Notes under the pieces: model-generated
The model's database searches: none
What the model was told of the DNA's origin: nothing
What the model saw: only the letters and a program-made list of their open reading frames with translations
Position numbers and translations under genes: made by a program
Source: Thiobacillus denitrificans DSM 12475
Lineage (GTDB): Bacteria; Pseudomonadota; Gammaproteobacteria; Burkholderiales; Thiobacillaceae
Assembly: GCF_000376425.1 (NCBI RefSeq)
Contig: NZ_AQWL01000011.1
Span: 27,322 to 91,321 of the forward strand
DNA length: 64,000 bases
Reading direction: 5' to 3'
Part shown: piece by piece, positions 55,548 to 63,812 of the stretch
How positions within the stretch are numbered: position 1 is the first letter of the stretch
Layout of the letters: each line of letters begins with the position of its first letter

Positions 55548-56879
55548 GTGAATCAAGGAAAAGATCGAACATCGAACTATAAGGAAAATAGCCTGACGCT
55601 CGTTGGGGCAGTCGCGCTGGGTACGGGCGTGATGATTGGTGCGGGCATTTTCGCCTTGACCGGACAGATGGCTGAAATGGCCGGCGCACTCTTTCCCTTT
55701 GCCTTTCTTTCTGCTGCGGTGGTTGTTGCCTTTAGTGCGTACTCCTATGTGAAGTTGTCTAACGCCTATCCTTCTGCTGGCGGGATTGCGATGTATCTCA
55801 ACAAGGCTTATGGCAAAACATTGCCGACGGCCTTTTTTTCTTTGTTGATGTATTTTTCCATGGTGATCGCCCAAAGTTTTCTGGCACGAACATTTGGGGC
55901 TTACACACTCCAGCTGTTTGATGTGAGTGATACGGGCCTGTGGATTCCCATTCTCGGAGTCGCGCTGATCGTAATTGCCTTTCTTCTGAATCTTTCAGGA
56001 AACCGCATCATAGAAGTGGTTGCATCAGCATTAGGTGTGGTGAAGATCGGTGGGATCATCCTGTTCGGTTTGGTGGGAATCGTGGTCGCCGACAGCACCG
56101 ACGTGACCTTCACTGTTTGGAAGTCGGATGCGGGCGTTGTAGGATTTATCGGTGCAACGGCACTAGGTATTCTGGCCTTTAAAGGCTTTACAACGATTAC
56201 CAACAGCGGTTCAGAGTTGAGAAATCCACATCGGAATGTTGGATTGGCCATCATTATTTCAATTGCATTGTGTGTTGTGATTTATTCGCTGGTTGGATGG
56301 GTTGTGTCGAGCAATCTGTCTCTTGAGGAAATCATCAAAACCCGCAATTACTCTTTGGCAGCTGCGGCAAGGCCGGTGACTGGTGATCTGGGCCTGTGGT
56401 TTACTGTGGCCCTGGCCATGATTGCCACGGCAGGTGGAATCATTGCCAGTATCTTCGCAGTGTCCCGTATGCTGGCCATGCTGACCGAGATGAAACTGAT
56501 ACCGCATAGTCACTTGGGCATGCCTGGCAGCATTCGTCAGCACACGCTGGTTTACACCGTAGTGTTGGGCTTGATGCTTACGGCTTTTTTTGACATTACC
56601 CGTATTGCTGCACTGGGCATTGTTTTTTACCTGATCATGGATCTGGCAGTCCATTGGGGTGTGCTTCGCCATTTACGCGAAGCGGTAAAAGCGCAGGCCG
56701 GCATTCTGGTGACTGCGATTATTCTTGATTTGGTGGTGTTAGCCGGATTTGTTTGGATCAAGCTGAAAACAGACTCGTTGGTGCTTGTTGTGGCAGGAAC
56801 GGTAATGTTGATTATCCTGCTGACGGAATTTCTCTTTTTAAGGAGAAATCCGATTGAGCCGGGCGAGCATGATCACTGA
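55548..56879 (+). CDS. APC-superfamily amino-acid/amine permease
   Basis: About 443 residues with some twelve membrane segments. The start region GAVALGTGVMIGAGIFALTGQMAEM is the broken-helix TM1 of APC transporters; ATALGILAFKGFTTITNSGSELRNPHRNVG marks TM6 and the following loop. The substrate cannot be read off. GTG 55548 has GGGGGAG at the right distance; ATG 55533 overlaps that site. Codon use is visibly less GC-rich than in the first 30 kb, in line with horizontal origin. It closes the copper island before the IS remnants. Confidence 0.85.
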   Translation: MNQGKDRTSNYKENSLTLVGAVALGTGVMIGAGIFALTGQMAEMAGALFPFAFLSAAVVVAFSAYSYVKLSNAYPSAGGIAMYLNKAYGKTLPTAFFSLLMYFSMVIAQSFLARTFGAYTLQLFDVSDTGLWIPILGVALIVIAFLLNLSGNRIIEVVASALGVVKIGGIILFGLVGIVVADSTDVTFTVWKSDAGVVGFIGATALGILAFKGFTTITNSGSELRNPHRNVGLAIIISIALCVVIYSLVGWVVSSNLSLEEIIKTRNYSLAAAARPVTGDLGLWFTVALAMIATAGGIIASIFAVSRMLAMLTEMKLIPHSHLGMPGSIRQHTLVYTVVLGLMLTAFFDITRIAALGIVFYLIMDLAVHWGVLRHLREAVKAQAGILVTAIILDLVVLAGFVWIKLKTDSLVLVVAGTVMLIILLTEFLFLRRNPIEPGEHDH

Positions 56880-56935
56880 TAATATTTTCTAAAATGGGAG
56901 CGTTGCCTCGACCTGTTAATGTCGAGCGTGCGGAT

Positions 56936-57067
56936 TCATCCGGTGGATGCAACAGATTGACTGAATCGTTCAGCGGGTATTTCGAAGTTTAGTGTTTTCC
57001 TTGGGCGCTCATTTAATTTCCTCACCACGGCATTCAGCTTGGCTTGGGAGTGTGCCGAAAGGTCGGT
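56936..57067 (-). pseudogene. IS30-family transposase, C-terminal remnant
   Basis: The minus strand encodes TDLSAHSQAKLNAV, then VRKLNERPRKTLNFEIPAE and RFSQSVAST followed by a stop at 56936-56938. LNxRPRKTL is the hallmark of the IS30 C-terminus. Only about 43 codons remain; the rest of the gene is missing, and no terminal repeat is visible. Confidence 0.82.
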
Positions 57068-57148
57068 TGGCGTACTGATCCGGGACCGACCGGTCAGAAG
57101 CTCAAAGCGGACTTATTTCCCTTGTTGTGCGTAAGACCGCTTCGGCCG

Positions 57149-57230
57149 AGAAGCGGGCCGACATCAGATTCTCTCCACCGGCAGCTTTATGATCAGTAAG
57201 CCGCCATTGCCCATGAAAACATCATCAGGC
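57149..57230 (-). repeat. 82-bp inverted repeat, right copy
   Basis: Reverse complement of 34679-34760 with one difference. On the far side of both copies the sequences diverge sharply, so the repeat has well-defined edges. It lies next to the IS30 remnant. Confidence 0.95.
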
Positions 57231-57255
57231 ACCCAAGTACATGGTATCTCCCTTA

Positions 57256-57283
57256 CCGGCTCAATAAGCCGGGATATTTTTTT
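57256..57283 (+). terminator. Intrinsic terminator at island edge
   Basis: CCGGCT (57256-57261) and AGCCGG (57267-57272) enclose CAATA and are followed by a run of seven T. Confidence 0.75.
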
Positions 57284-57650
57284 GTGCGCAGATCTTCTAA
57301 CGCTTTGTCGGTCAATCCAGGCGGGTGGGCGTTCGGGGTACCACCGTCGGACTTACGGGCGTTGCCCCGCCTCGTGCCGAGTCGCGACCATACGGCTTTG
57401 ATCCCTGACGCCTCCGGCCCTCCGGGCCTGCGCGCTTCGCTTGCCATGTGGGTAGCGGAGTGTGTGGGAGAGGCGGCCTTGCTGTTCCCTTCAACGTACC
57501 ACGCCGTTCTCGCCGTCAAGGGCTGCGCGCCCTGCCCTTTGGTTGATTGCTTGCGTCCATGCGGCCGTCTGCGACCCCTGACTGCTGCGCTGCGTCGTGT
57601 TGCGCCGGTTCCGGGCAATTCCGCCCGATTCGGACTGGAGCACGATCATG
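57284..57650 (+). other. GC-rich leader of about 365 bases before radC
   Basis: No gene with a family or ribosome site is seen. A long frame crosses it but has the Arg/Pro-rich composition of non-coding GC-rich DNA. Similar long leaders precede the next two genes. Confidence 0.5.
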
Positions 57651-58154
57651 ATGCAACTTTCTCTTTCTATCGATTCTTCCCTTCTCGTTCGCGATGTCGC
57701 GGGCGACTACCGTCCGGCCAATGCCGACGAGGTGTTGCAGGCTGCGCGGCGTGTTCTCGCAAGACAGATGCGCGGCTGCGAAGCGCTGACCTCGCCGCAG
57801 GTGGTGCGCGACTTTCTACGGGTCAAGCTGGGGGCGCTGGAGCACGAGGTGTTCGCCGTCATCCATCTGGACGCACAGAACCGGGTCATCGACTACGTCG
57901 AGATGTTTCGCGGCACGGTGAGCCAGACATCGGTGTATCCACGCGAGGTGGTCAAGGAGGCGTTGGCCAGGAACAGCGCTGCGCTGCTGCTGGTGCATAA
58001 CCATCCGTCTGGCGTGGCGGAACCCTCGCGCGCCGACGAGCTGCTGACGCAGACGCTGAAATCGGCGCTGGCGCTGGTGGACGTGCGGGTACTGGATCAC
58101 CTGATCGTCGCCGGTAGCGCCATCCTGAGTTTTGCCGAACGCGGGCTGTTGTAG
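57651..58154 (+). CDS. radC: RadC/JAB-domain protein of mobile-element type
   Basis: A 167-residue protein consisting of a RadC MPN/JAB domain. The metal motif is LLVHNHPSGVAEPSRAD (His-X-His, later Asp), with EVFAVIHLDAQNRVIDY and SVYPREVVKEALARNSAALL before it. The N-terminal helix-hairpin-helix half of chromosomal RadC is missing, as in most plasmid, ICE and phage copies. TGGAG stands before two adjacent ATGs (57648, 57651). Its function is unproven; it is commonly found next to anti-restriction and DUF932 genes. A strong terminator follows. Confidence 0.92.
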   Translation: MQLSLSIDSSLLVRDVAGDYRPANADEVLQAARRVLARQMRGCEALTSPQVVRDFLRVKLGALEHEVFAVIHLDAQNRVIDYVEMFRGTVSQTSVYPREVVKEALARNSAALLLVHNHPSGVAEPSRADELLTQTLKSALALVDVRVLDHLIVAGSAILSFAERGLL

Positions 58155-58159
58155 CCCGA

Positions 58160-58181
58160 GGGGGCATCGCCCCCTTTTTTT
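58160..58181 (+). terminator. Intrinsic terminator after radC
   Basis: GGGGGC (58160-58165), loop ATC, GCCCCC (58169-58174), then seven T. Confidence 0.92.
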
Positions 58182-58724
58182 GCTGTGTCCCTGATTTCGT
58201 GAAGACGGTGCGCGCTACGCTTGCCTCCAGGGGGCGGCTGACGCCCACCCCGCCGCGCAGGCTTGGCGCCCCACAAGACCGCCGAACAGGCGGCGCCTGA
58301 TCGGCCAGCACTCGGTGTCGATTGCGCGCTACGCGCAGTGTTCATTTTCAGCAGGCGTGCCTGCGGCACGCAGCAGCGCTCGCCGCGCGGCGTGGGTACG
58401 TCGCTCATCTGGTCGCAGGCCGGTCATCCGTCTTTCCCTCTCCTTCATCACTGATCCCGCGACCGTAGCCAGCGGTGCCTGTCCGTCAAGGCGCGCAGGG
58501 CCGTGTCCTCGCCTGCGGCTGCGGGCCGCACCCCCTGCGCTTTCTTCCTTGACCGCCAGCCCCTCGCCGGCCCGGTTGTTCGCGGGCGATGAACTCAGGA
58601 AAGACGGCGGCAACGGCGACCAGCCCAGGTCACTGCGCCGAATCCACCGAAGCCAACACCGGGCTCCGAATCTTGGAATCCGGTCAGCTTTGAAACCACA
58701 GCTTATAACCACAGGAGAAATACC
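58182..58724 (+). other. GC-rich leader of about 540 bases before the DUF932 gene
   Basis: No recognisable gene on either strand. CAGGAGA close to the end is the ribosome site of the next gene. The stretch may act as a structured or regulatory leader. Confidence 0.45.
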
Positions 58725-59552
58725 ATGCAACTCAGTTCCCGTTTCGCCAACGCTACGCCCTTCTTACGCGCCGACCATCCGTTATCGGATGATCAGATTC
58801 GCAGCGTGGCCCCTTCCATCTTCGCGGAGGAAAAGCACCAGAGCCGATCCGACCGCTATACCTATATCCCGACCGGCGAGGTATTGGGTGCCCTGCGCAA
58901 GGAAGGCTTCCAGCCATTCATGGTATGCCAGACGCGTGTGCGCGATAGCGGCAAGCGCGAACACACCAAGCACATGCTGCGATTGCGCCACGCAGCGCAG
59001 ATCAACGACGCAGAGGCCAACGAAATCATTTTGCTGAACTCGCACGACGGCACCAGCAGCTATCAGATGCTGGCGGGAATGTTCCGTTTCGTTTGCAGCA
59101 ATGGGCTGGTGTGCGGCGACACCGTGGCCGACCTGCGCATCCCGCACAAGGGCGATGTGATCGGCCAGGTGATCGAAGGCGCCTACGATGTGCTGGACGG
59201 GTTCGATCTGGTGCGGGAACGTCGGGAAGATATGGCCGCCATCACGCTCAAGCATGGCGAATCAGAGGCATTTGCTCGCGCCGCGCTGTCGCTGAAATAC
59301 GATGACCCAATCAAGCCTGCGCCCATCACGGAAACACAACTGCTGCGGCCTCGACGCCGGGATGACGACCGGCCCGACCTGTGGAGCACGTTCAACCTCG
59401 TGCAGGAGAATCTGGTGCAGGGTGGACTGACCGCACGCACGGCCAATGGACGCAGGAACCGCACCCGCGCCATCCAGGGCATAGACCAGAACGTCAAGGT
59501 CAACCGGGCGCTGTGGATACTGGCCGAAGAGATGAAGCGGCTCAAGAACTGA
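58725..59552 (+). CDS. DUF932 plasmid/phage-related protein
   Basis: A 275-residue protein of the DUF932 (DUF945-type) family of plasmids and integrative elements. Typical stretches are RYTYIPTGEVLGALRKEGF, MLRLRHAAQIN, ANEIILLNSHDGTSSYQMLAGMFRFVCSNGLV in parts. The family's role is unknown; homologues sit in ICE and plasmid backbones, often near RadC. CAGGAGA is placed 7 bases before the ATG. A GC-rich hairpin follows. Confidence 0.9.
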   Translation: MQLSSRFANATPFLRADHPLSDDQIRSVAPSIFAEEKHQSRSDRYTYIPTGEVLGALRKEGFQPFMVCQTRVRDSGKREHTKHMLRLRHAAQINDAEANEIILLNSHDGTSSYQMLAGMFRFVCSNGLVCGDTVADLRIPHKGDVIGQVIEGAYDVLDGFDLVRERREDMAAITLKHGESEAFARAALSLKYDDPIKPAPITETQLLRPRRRDDDRPDLWSTFNLVQENLVQGGLTARTANGRRNRTRAIQGIDQNVKVNRALWILAEEMKRLKN

Positions 59553-59557
59553 CATGC

Positions 59558-59577
59558 GAGGGGGCTTTGCCCCCCTC
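59558..59577 (+). terminator. Hairpin after the DUF932 gene
   Basis: GAGGGGG (59558-59564) pairs with CCCCCTC around CTTTG. The T-run is only ATTT, so the stop may be partial. Confidence 0.5.
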
Positions 59578-59579
59578 AT

Positions 59580-59747
59580 TTGCCAGCGCCAGAGTACGCA
59601 ACACGTCGGTCCAAGCCCAAGAAGAAAGCGCTGACCAGCGAAGCGGAACGGCTGGCGGTGGGCACGAACTGGCTGCCGTTGATGCTGCGCGCGGTGGAGC
59701 CGGAAGCACAGGAAGAAGTTGCCCCGGTCGCTGATTCGGACAGATAA
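59580..59747 (+). pseudogene. Short 55-codon fragment, possibly the tail of a partition-like protein
   Basis: A frame from TTG 59580 to TAA 59745 reads RRSKPKKKALTSEAERLAV, then GTNWLPLMLRAVEPEAQEEV. The Lys-rich linker and WLP motif recall ParB-like C-termini on mobile elements, but the similarity is from memory and the N-terminal domain is absent. It could also be a real small gene. Confidence 0.35.
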
Positions 59748-60397
59748 GCGGGCAGCCCGTCAAGTTGCCCGCAGGGACTATTTTTGGCGCGTCGCGCGCG
59801 GCAAGTGTGCCGCGCGCGTTTTAACAGCCAACGACCTATCCTTCCTCCAATGCGAGCCCAGCCGAAGGCTGGGCGGCGAGTATGACAAACTTTGCTGCGC
59901 CGGTTGTGCAGTAGCACGCTGCCCCCAATGCTGGCGGACAGGTCGCCATGAACGATGGCAGCTCACGACAGGCCGTCCACCCTGCCCTTCCGCAGCCACG
60001 CTACGAACGATCAAACCTGCGTCAATGCACAAGGGGGCGTTCATCCCGGGTGATTCGGACTGACCCTGACTGCGATGGGGTGCGTACCGGAGACGCTTCT
60101 GTGCGGAGATGCAAGAGCCATGATGCCTTTCGGATGGAGTCGCACCCAACGGCGGCCTTGGCTTGTCGTGAATCCTGGCGAGGCAGCGGCTACGCCTCGG
60201 GCTTCATGGCTGCAACCGTCCGGCCCAACAAATTTCCCCGGCACTACGTGCCTTCCTCGCGAAACAAATTTCTTGTTCCTCCCGGTCCTCCACGCTGTTG
60301 CGGCCGCTGCGCGATGCAGCCCGCCCGACCCTCACCCATCGGATCACCGACAAGGCCGCGATGGGCGCGACCTTGCACCACCAAAAGGAGATTCATA
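59748..60397 (+). other. Leader of about 650 bases before the DUF736 gene
   Basis: No gene is supported. AAAAGGAG at 60383-60390 is the ribosome site of the next gene. The stretch resembles the leaders at 57284 and 58182 in GC richness. Confidence 0.45.
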
Positions 60398-60703
60398 ATG
60401 GCAAACATTGGCACCTTCACCGCACAGAACGACAGCTTCATCGGCACGGTTCGTACCCTGACGCTCAACGTCAAGGTCAAATTCGTCCCGAACACCGGGG
60501 AGAGCGAGAACGCTCCCAACTACCGCATCGTCGCCGGCAACTTCGAGATCGGCGCGGCGTGGAAGAAAGTCAGCAAGGCGGAACGGCCTTACCTGTCGGC
60601 AACCCTGGATGATCCGTCGTTCCCGGCGACCATCTACGCCCGTCTGGTCGAGGGCGAGGATGGCGTGCACAACCTGATCTGGTCGCGCAGCAAGGGCGAT
60701 TGA
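60398..60703 (+). CDS. DUF736 small protein
   Basis: A 101-residue protein of the DUF736 family, starting MANIGTFTAQNDSFIGTVRTL and ending with DDPSFPATIYARLVEGEDG and WSRSKGD, all family landmarks. DUF736 genes are part of plasmid and ICE backbones in proteobacteria; function unknown. AAAAGGAG gives a firm start. A terminator follows. Confidence 0.93.
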   Translation: MANIGTFTAQNDSFIGTVRTLTLNVKVKFVPNTGESENAPNYRIVAGNFEIGAAWKKVSKAERPYLSATLDDPSFPATIYARLVEGEDGVHNLIWSRSKGD

Positions 60704-60716
60704 TCATCGCCCTCGG

Positions 60717-60743
60717 CGCCCCGCCTATGCGGCGGGGCGTTTT
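60717..60743 (+). terminator. Intrinsic terminator after the DUF736 gene
   Basis: CGCCCCGCC (60717-60725) and GGCGGGGCG (60731-60739) enclose TATGC and are followed by TTTT. Confidence 0.9.
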
Positions 60744-60936
60744 CTGCGAAGGCTTTGATTCACAGGCAGCCGCCGTCAAGGTGGTGATCTTCCGATCTCG
60801 ATATGCAAACGGTGCAAGCCGGAACGATTGCATGCATGCGCCTGACTGGAGCGCACTCTAACTTCCAGGATTAACCACATGGACCTTGTCTTTATGATTC
60901 AATGACTCTGTTCATGACAACCCCGGCGGACCTTCC

Positions 60937-61281
60937 TTGAATACTGATACACCCGAATCCAGTCGCAAGGCATTGATCGATGCTCTGCTTCTCAAGCTCC
61001 CTGGCGTCAGTGCAAGAAAAATCAGCGGCCTTGATGCCTACTTCGTCAGCGACAAGATGTTCGCCTGCATCAGCGGTGGCGGCATCGGACTGCGCCTGCC
61101 CGCCGCCACCGCGACCGAACTGCAGTTCTCAAGGGGCGACGTCGTCCCGTTTCAGCCCGGCGGCATGGCTAGCACCAGGGAATGGGTACAAATCGACCGC
61201 GCCGATGCGGCTGAGTACGAGAAGGATCTCGAGCTGTTTCAGACCTCGCTCGAGTTTGTGAAAGGCGCCCGAACCCGCTAG
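60937..61281 (+). CDS. TfoX N-terminal-domain-like protein
   Basis: A 114-residue frame beginning at TTG 60937. Its body resembles the TfoX-N fold: ALLLKLPGVSARKISGLDAYFVSDKMFACISGGGIGLRLPA in parts, with a C-terminal helix DAAEYEKDLELFQTSLEFVK. Small TfoX-N proteins occur alone in many bacteria without a known link to competence. The start is not well supported, as no strong ribosome site is visible. Confidence 0.6.
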   Translation: MNTDTPESSRKALIDALLLKLPGVSARKISGLDAYFVSDKMFACISGGGIGLRLPAATATELQFSRGDVVPFQPGGMASTREWVQIDRADAAEYEKDLELFQTSLEFVKGARTR

Positions 61282-61926
61282 GTCGGCAGCGTCATTTGAC
61301 AGTCGTTTATCGGCCAGGAAGTGAGGCCGCCAAGGGGATCGCCGCGACCGTCCGGCCATCAGCCACAGTAAACGCACAAGCTTGTGCTACACAGTTCATT
61401 CTTCTTGGTTCGGGCATCCTGGCTTTGGTTTTACTCGCACGGAGATCGTCGGTCGATTGCCTTGAGTAACCTGTATAGGGAGTAAATATGCGAAGAGCGG
61501 CAATACTGGTTCTGGGCCTGACCCGTAAAGACAACTGGCTGGCAACGGGCCAGTTTGGTGTTGGGCATTTTTAGGACGAAGAGACGGTCGTGAAAAGTTA
61601 CACCGGCGCTATTGAGCGGCCGGTCCGCCCTGGCGGATTCAACCGATCGACGCAACGGATTGGTTAAATCCGCCTCATCTAACCGGCCGTTCAAGTGTCA
61701 GTAACGCCGAATGTCAGTATGACGTCCTGAATCCGTCATTCGATATGGCGGAGCGGCAACCGAAAGACGAGTATGCCCCGCCTCCGGTAATCCCTGCTAG
61801 AGTTCATCAAATGGACTTGTCACTGATATCGTTGCCTGAGACACATGCGTATAGATCATGGTCTTCTGCAAGCTTCGATGGTCAAGCAAAAGTTGTATTG
61901 TACGGATAGGCGTCAGAAGACCAGCC
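61282..61926. other. Stretch of 645 bases without a confident gene
   Basis: A 28-codon frame at 61488-61574 has AGGGAG before it, but I cannot support it as a gene. The region is richer in A and T than the leaders upstream, and no RNA gene or repeat stands out. Confidence 0.35.
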
Positions 61927-62592
61927 ATGCCACTCTCTACATCTCAGGTCCACCAACTCAGCACTGCGATCGCTGGCTACGCCTTTCCGTCTGCCTACTT
62001 CGACTACGTCGCAAATATTCCTGTGGTCGGTCTCACGATGCCGCAGGTGGAGTCGCGTATTCGGAGCGATCTAATCTCGGGCGCCCCTTCTCTGACCAAG
62101 GATGGCCTTTCGAACGTGCTGTATTGGGGCTTCGCCCAAATGGGGGGACTTGCTTCCGTTCGGGTTGACCGCTTTCGCACGCAGATAAGTCAGCCTCAGC
62201 TTCAGGCGGCTTCCCAGCTTCTCAGTGGCACGCCACGACCAGCGCTCCACGCCATCGCGAGCCTTAGGCTACCTCAGTTCTCCGGAGTCTCCTTTGTCAG
62301 TAAGGTTCGCATGTTCCTCGATCCAACACGCTCCGCCACGCTTGATCAACAGATCATGAAGATCCACGGGGTTCGGGCCACCACTGTCTTGGCCGCTGTG
62401 CGCCGCTCCAAGACAAGCATTCCCGTATCTGCGGCCAACTCAGCCGCCTATGAAGCGTGGTGCGACCGGTTGGACTATATTCGATCAACATATCTGCCGG
62501 CATTTCGCGTAGTCGATATCGAACGGGGTCTGTTCCATCTAATTCAGGCGGGTCACGTCAATAGTGCTGCTGATTTGCTTGCTGACGCCTAA
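61927..62592 (+). CDS. Unrecognised protein, possibly HhH DNA-glycosylase-like
   Basis: A 221-residue cytosolic protein. The middle (about 85-135) reads LLSGTPRPALHAIASLRLPQFSGVSFVSKVRMFLDPTRSATLDQQI in pieces, and the order helix, SGVSFVSK, then FLDP and LDQQI resembles a helix-hairpin-helix region of OGG-fold glycosylases. That is a weak, remembered similarity. The rest is mostly helical with no membrane segment. ATG 61927 is chosen; a start 69 bases upstream is possible. Base composition differs from both the backbone and the copper island. It may be cargo of the element that ends in the downstream recombinase. Confidence 0.5.
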   Translation: MPLSTSQVHQLSTAIAGYAFPSAYFDYVANIPVVGLTMPQVESRIRSDLISGAPSLTKDGLSNVLYWGFAQMGGLASVRVDRFRTQISQPQLQAASQLLSGTPRPALHAIASLRLPQFSGVSFVSKVRMFLDPTRSATLDQQIMKIHGVRATTVLAAVRRSKTSIPVSAANSAAYEAWCDRLDYIRSTYLPAFRVVDIERGLFHLIQAGHVNSAADLLADA

Positions 62593-62759
62593 TATTGCGG
62601 TCAAGGCGCTCCCTTTGATCGCTGGGACGCACCGCAAGCAGCGCGCCCCTTACCATAATCGTTTGGCCTCGCAAGCACCCCTCCGGCTCCAGCCGGTTCG
62701 GTTATCGCTAAGTTGACAATTTGCGGCGACCGAGAGTGTGTATAGATAAGGAGAGAACC

Positions 62760-63482
62760 ATGAGTCTGCTGAAGGACATTTACGACATCATTGCCTCCGA
62801 GAAAGCGGCCAAGATGCTGCTCGACAAGAAGATCACCGAGTTTCTGAAAGGCGGCCTCTTCAAAAAGGAGCCAACTCGGCAGGAGAGAAAGACGAAGCTG
62901 AAACCGCTCATCGATCAAATGACCAACCCTAATTTCTCTTCGGAGTTCAGCTCTCAACTCGCTTTCCTTGGCGCCCTAACAGGAATGATCGTCGAGTGCA
63001 CGTACACCGCCGCAAGAGGTTGTATTGTCGAGAAGCTGTACCTCCCTGACCATGCACTTTACTTCCCTAGTACCGCGGGCGATCCGTCGTTGGGTCGTTA
63101 CGCCATTGAGAAGGGAAAAGAACAACTCTATGCGCTGAAGAACGAAGACAAAACCGACTATATTTTCTACGCCATTCACTTGCCGGTTGGTGGAGAGATT
63201 GAAGCTGCTGATATTGCCAAAGTGCTAGCTGATATCGCCGAGTCAAATCCAATAAAAGGCGAACGCCAAGCGCTGCTTGATTGGTTAGAAAATAGTGGAA
63301 TCAAGGCTACTGCAGTGGTCGGTATTGGTCAGCATGTCGATACAAATGCGTTTCGCTATGTCCCGACCCAACGCTCAATATTCGGACAGTCCGAGCAACT
63401 TCCGTTGAACTTCTCCGACAAGGCGACAATGAATGTTTTGCAGAAGACGCTCACGGACCTATTGTCTGCGTCTGTCATTTGA
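62760..63482 (+). CDS. Unrecognised 240-residue protein
   Basis: A cytosolic protein opening with a Lys-rich helical part (MSLLKDIYDIIASEKAAKML, then KKEPTRQERKTKLKPL). A compact alpha/beta region follows with ECTYTAARGCIVEKLYLPDHALY and a late IGQHVDTNAFRYVPTQRSIFG. No family is recognised. AAGGAGAG stands 4 bases before ATG 62760, an excellent ribosome site, and codon use is coherent, so it is a real gene. It lies 167 bases after the previous unrecognised gene in the same direction; the two may act together. Confidence 0.65.
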   Translation: MSLLKDIYDIIASEKAAKMLLDKKITEFLKGGLFKKEPTRQERKTKLKPLIDQMTNPNFSSEFSSQLAFLGALTGMIVECTYTAARGCIVEKLYLPDHALYFPSTAGDPSLGRYAIEKGKEQLYALKNEDKTDYIFYAIHLPVGGEIEAADIAKVLADIAESNPIKGERQALLDWLENSGIKATAVVGIGQHVDTNAFRYVPTQRSIFGQSEQLPLNFSDKATMNVLQKTLTDLLSASVI

Positions 63483-63685
63483 TCGGCGCACCCTGTCGCC
63501 ACTCATGCGAGGCCTAACGTTGAACGTCGCTATGACTACTTAGGGCATTGAATTAGAAGACGTAGGGCGATCAGCCACGGCCGACGGGTCTTGCGACTAC
63601 AGCAGACGGGGGCAATCGAAAGGCCGTTGTCGCATTTGGCCGAGGATGAGACGGTTGACGCCCCTGCCATGGCAGGCAGGTTGTC

Positions 63686-63812
63686 GGCCTTATGTAAAAC
63701 TTTACATAAGGCCGATTATGCAAAGTCGTTGATTATGGAAAGTAGCGAGTCGGAACGCACGCCAATAGCTGATTGGCAGCGGCAGGCGCGAATTCCGTCC
63801 TTCACATAATCA
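63686..63812. repeat. 28-bp palindrome and repeated TTATGnnAAG motifs beside the recombinase
   Basis: GGCCTTATGTAAA (63686-63698) and TTTACATAAGGCC (63701-63713) are perfect inverted arms with a 2-base centre. ATTATGCAAAGT (63715-63726) and ATTATGGAAAGT (63732-63743) repeat the half-site 17 bases apart, and a further copy (reverse, TTCACATAAT) is at 63801-63810, next to the recombinase stop. This looks like an array of recombinase binding sites at an element end. Confidence 0.7.

Noticed and set aside
61488-61574. 28-codon frame with AGGGAG upstream
   Set aside because: Too short and without context; could be chance.
63591-63809. 72-codon plus-strand frame
   Set aside because: It runs through the palindrome and repeated motifs of the recombinase site array, so it is unlikely to be coding.
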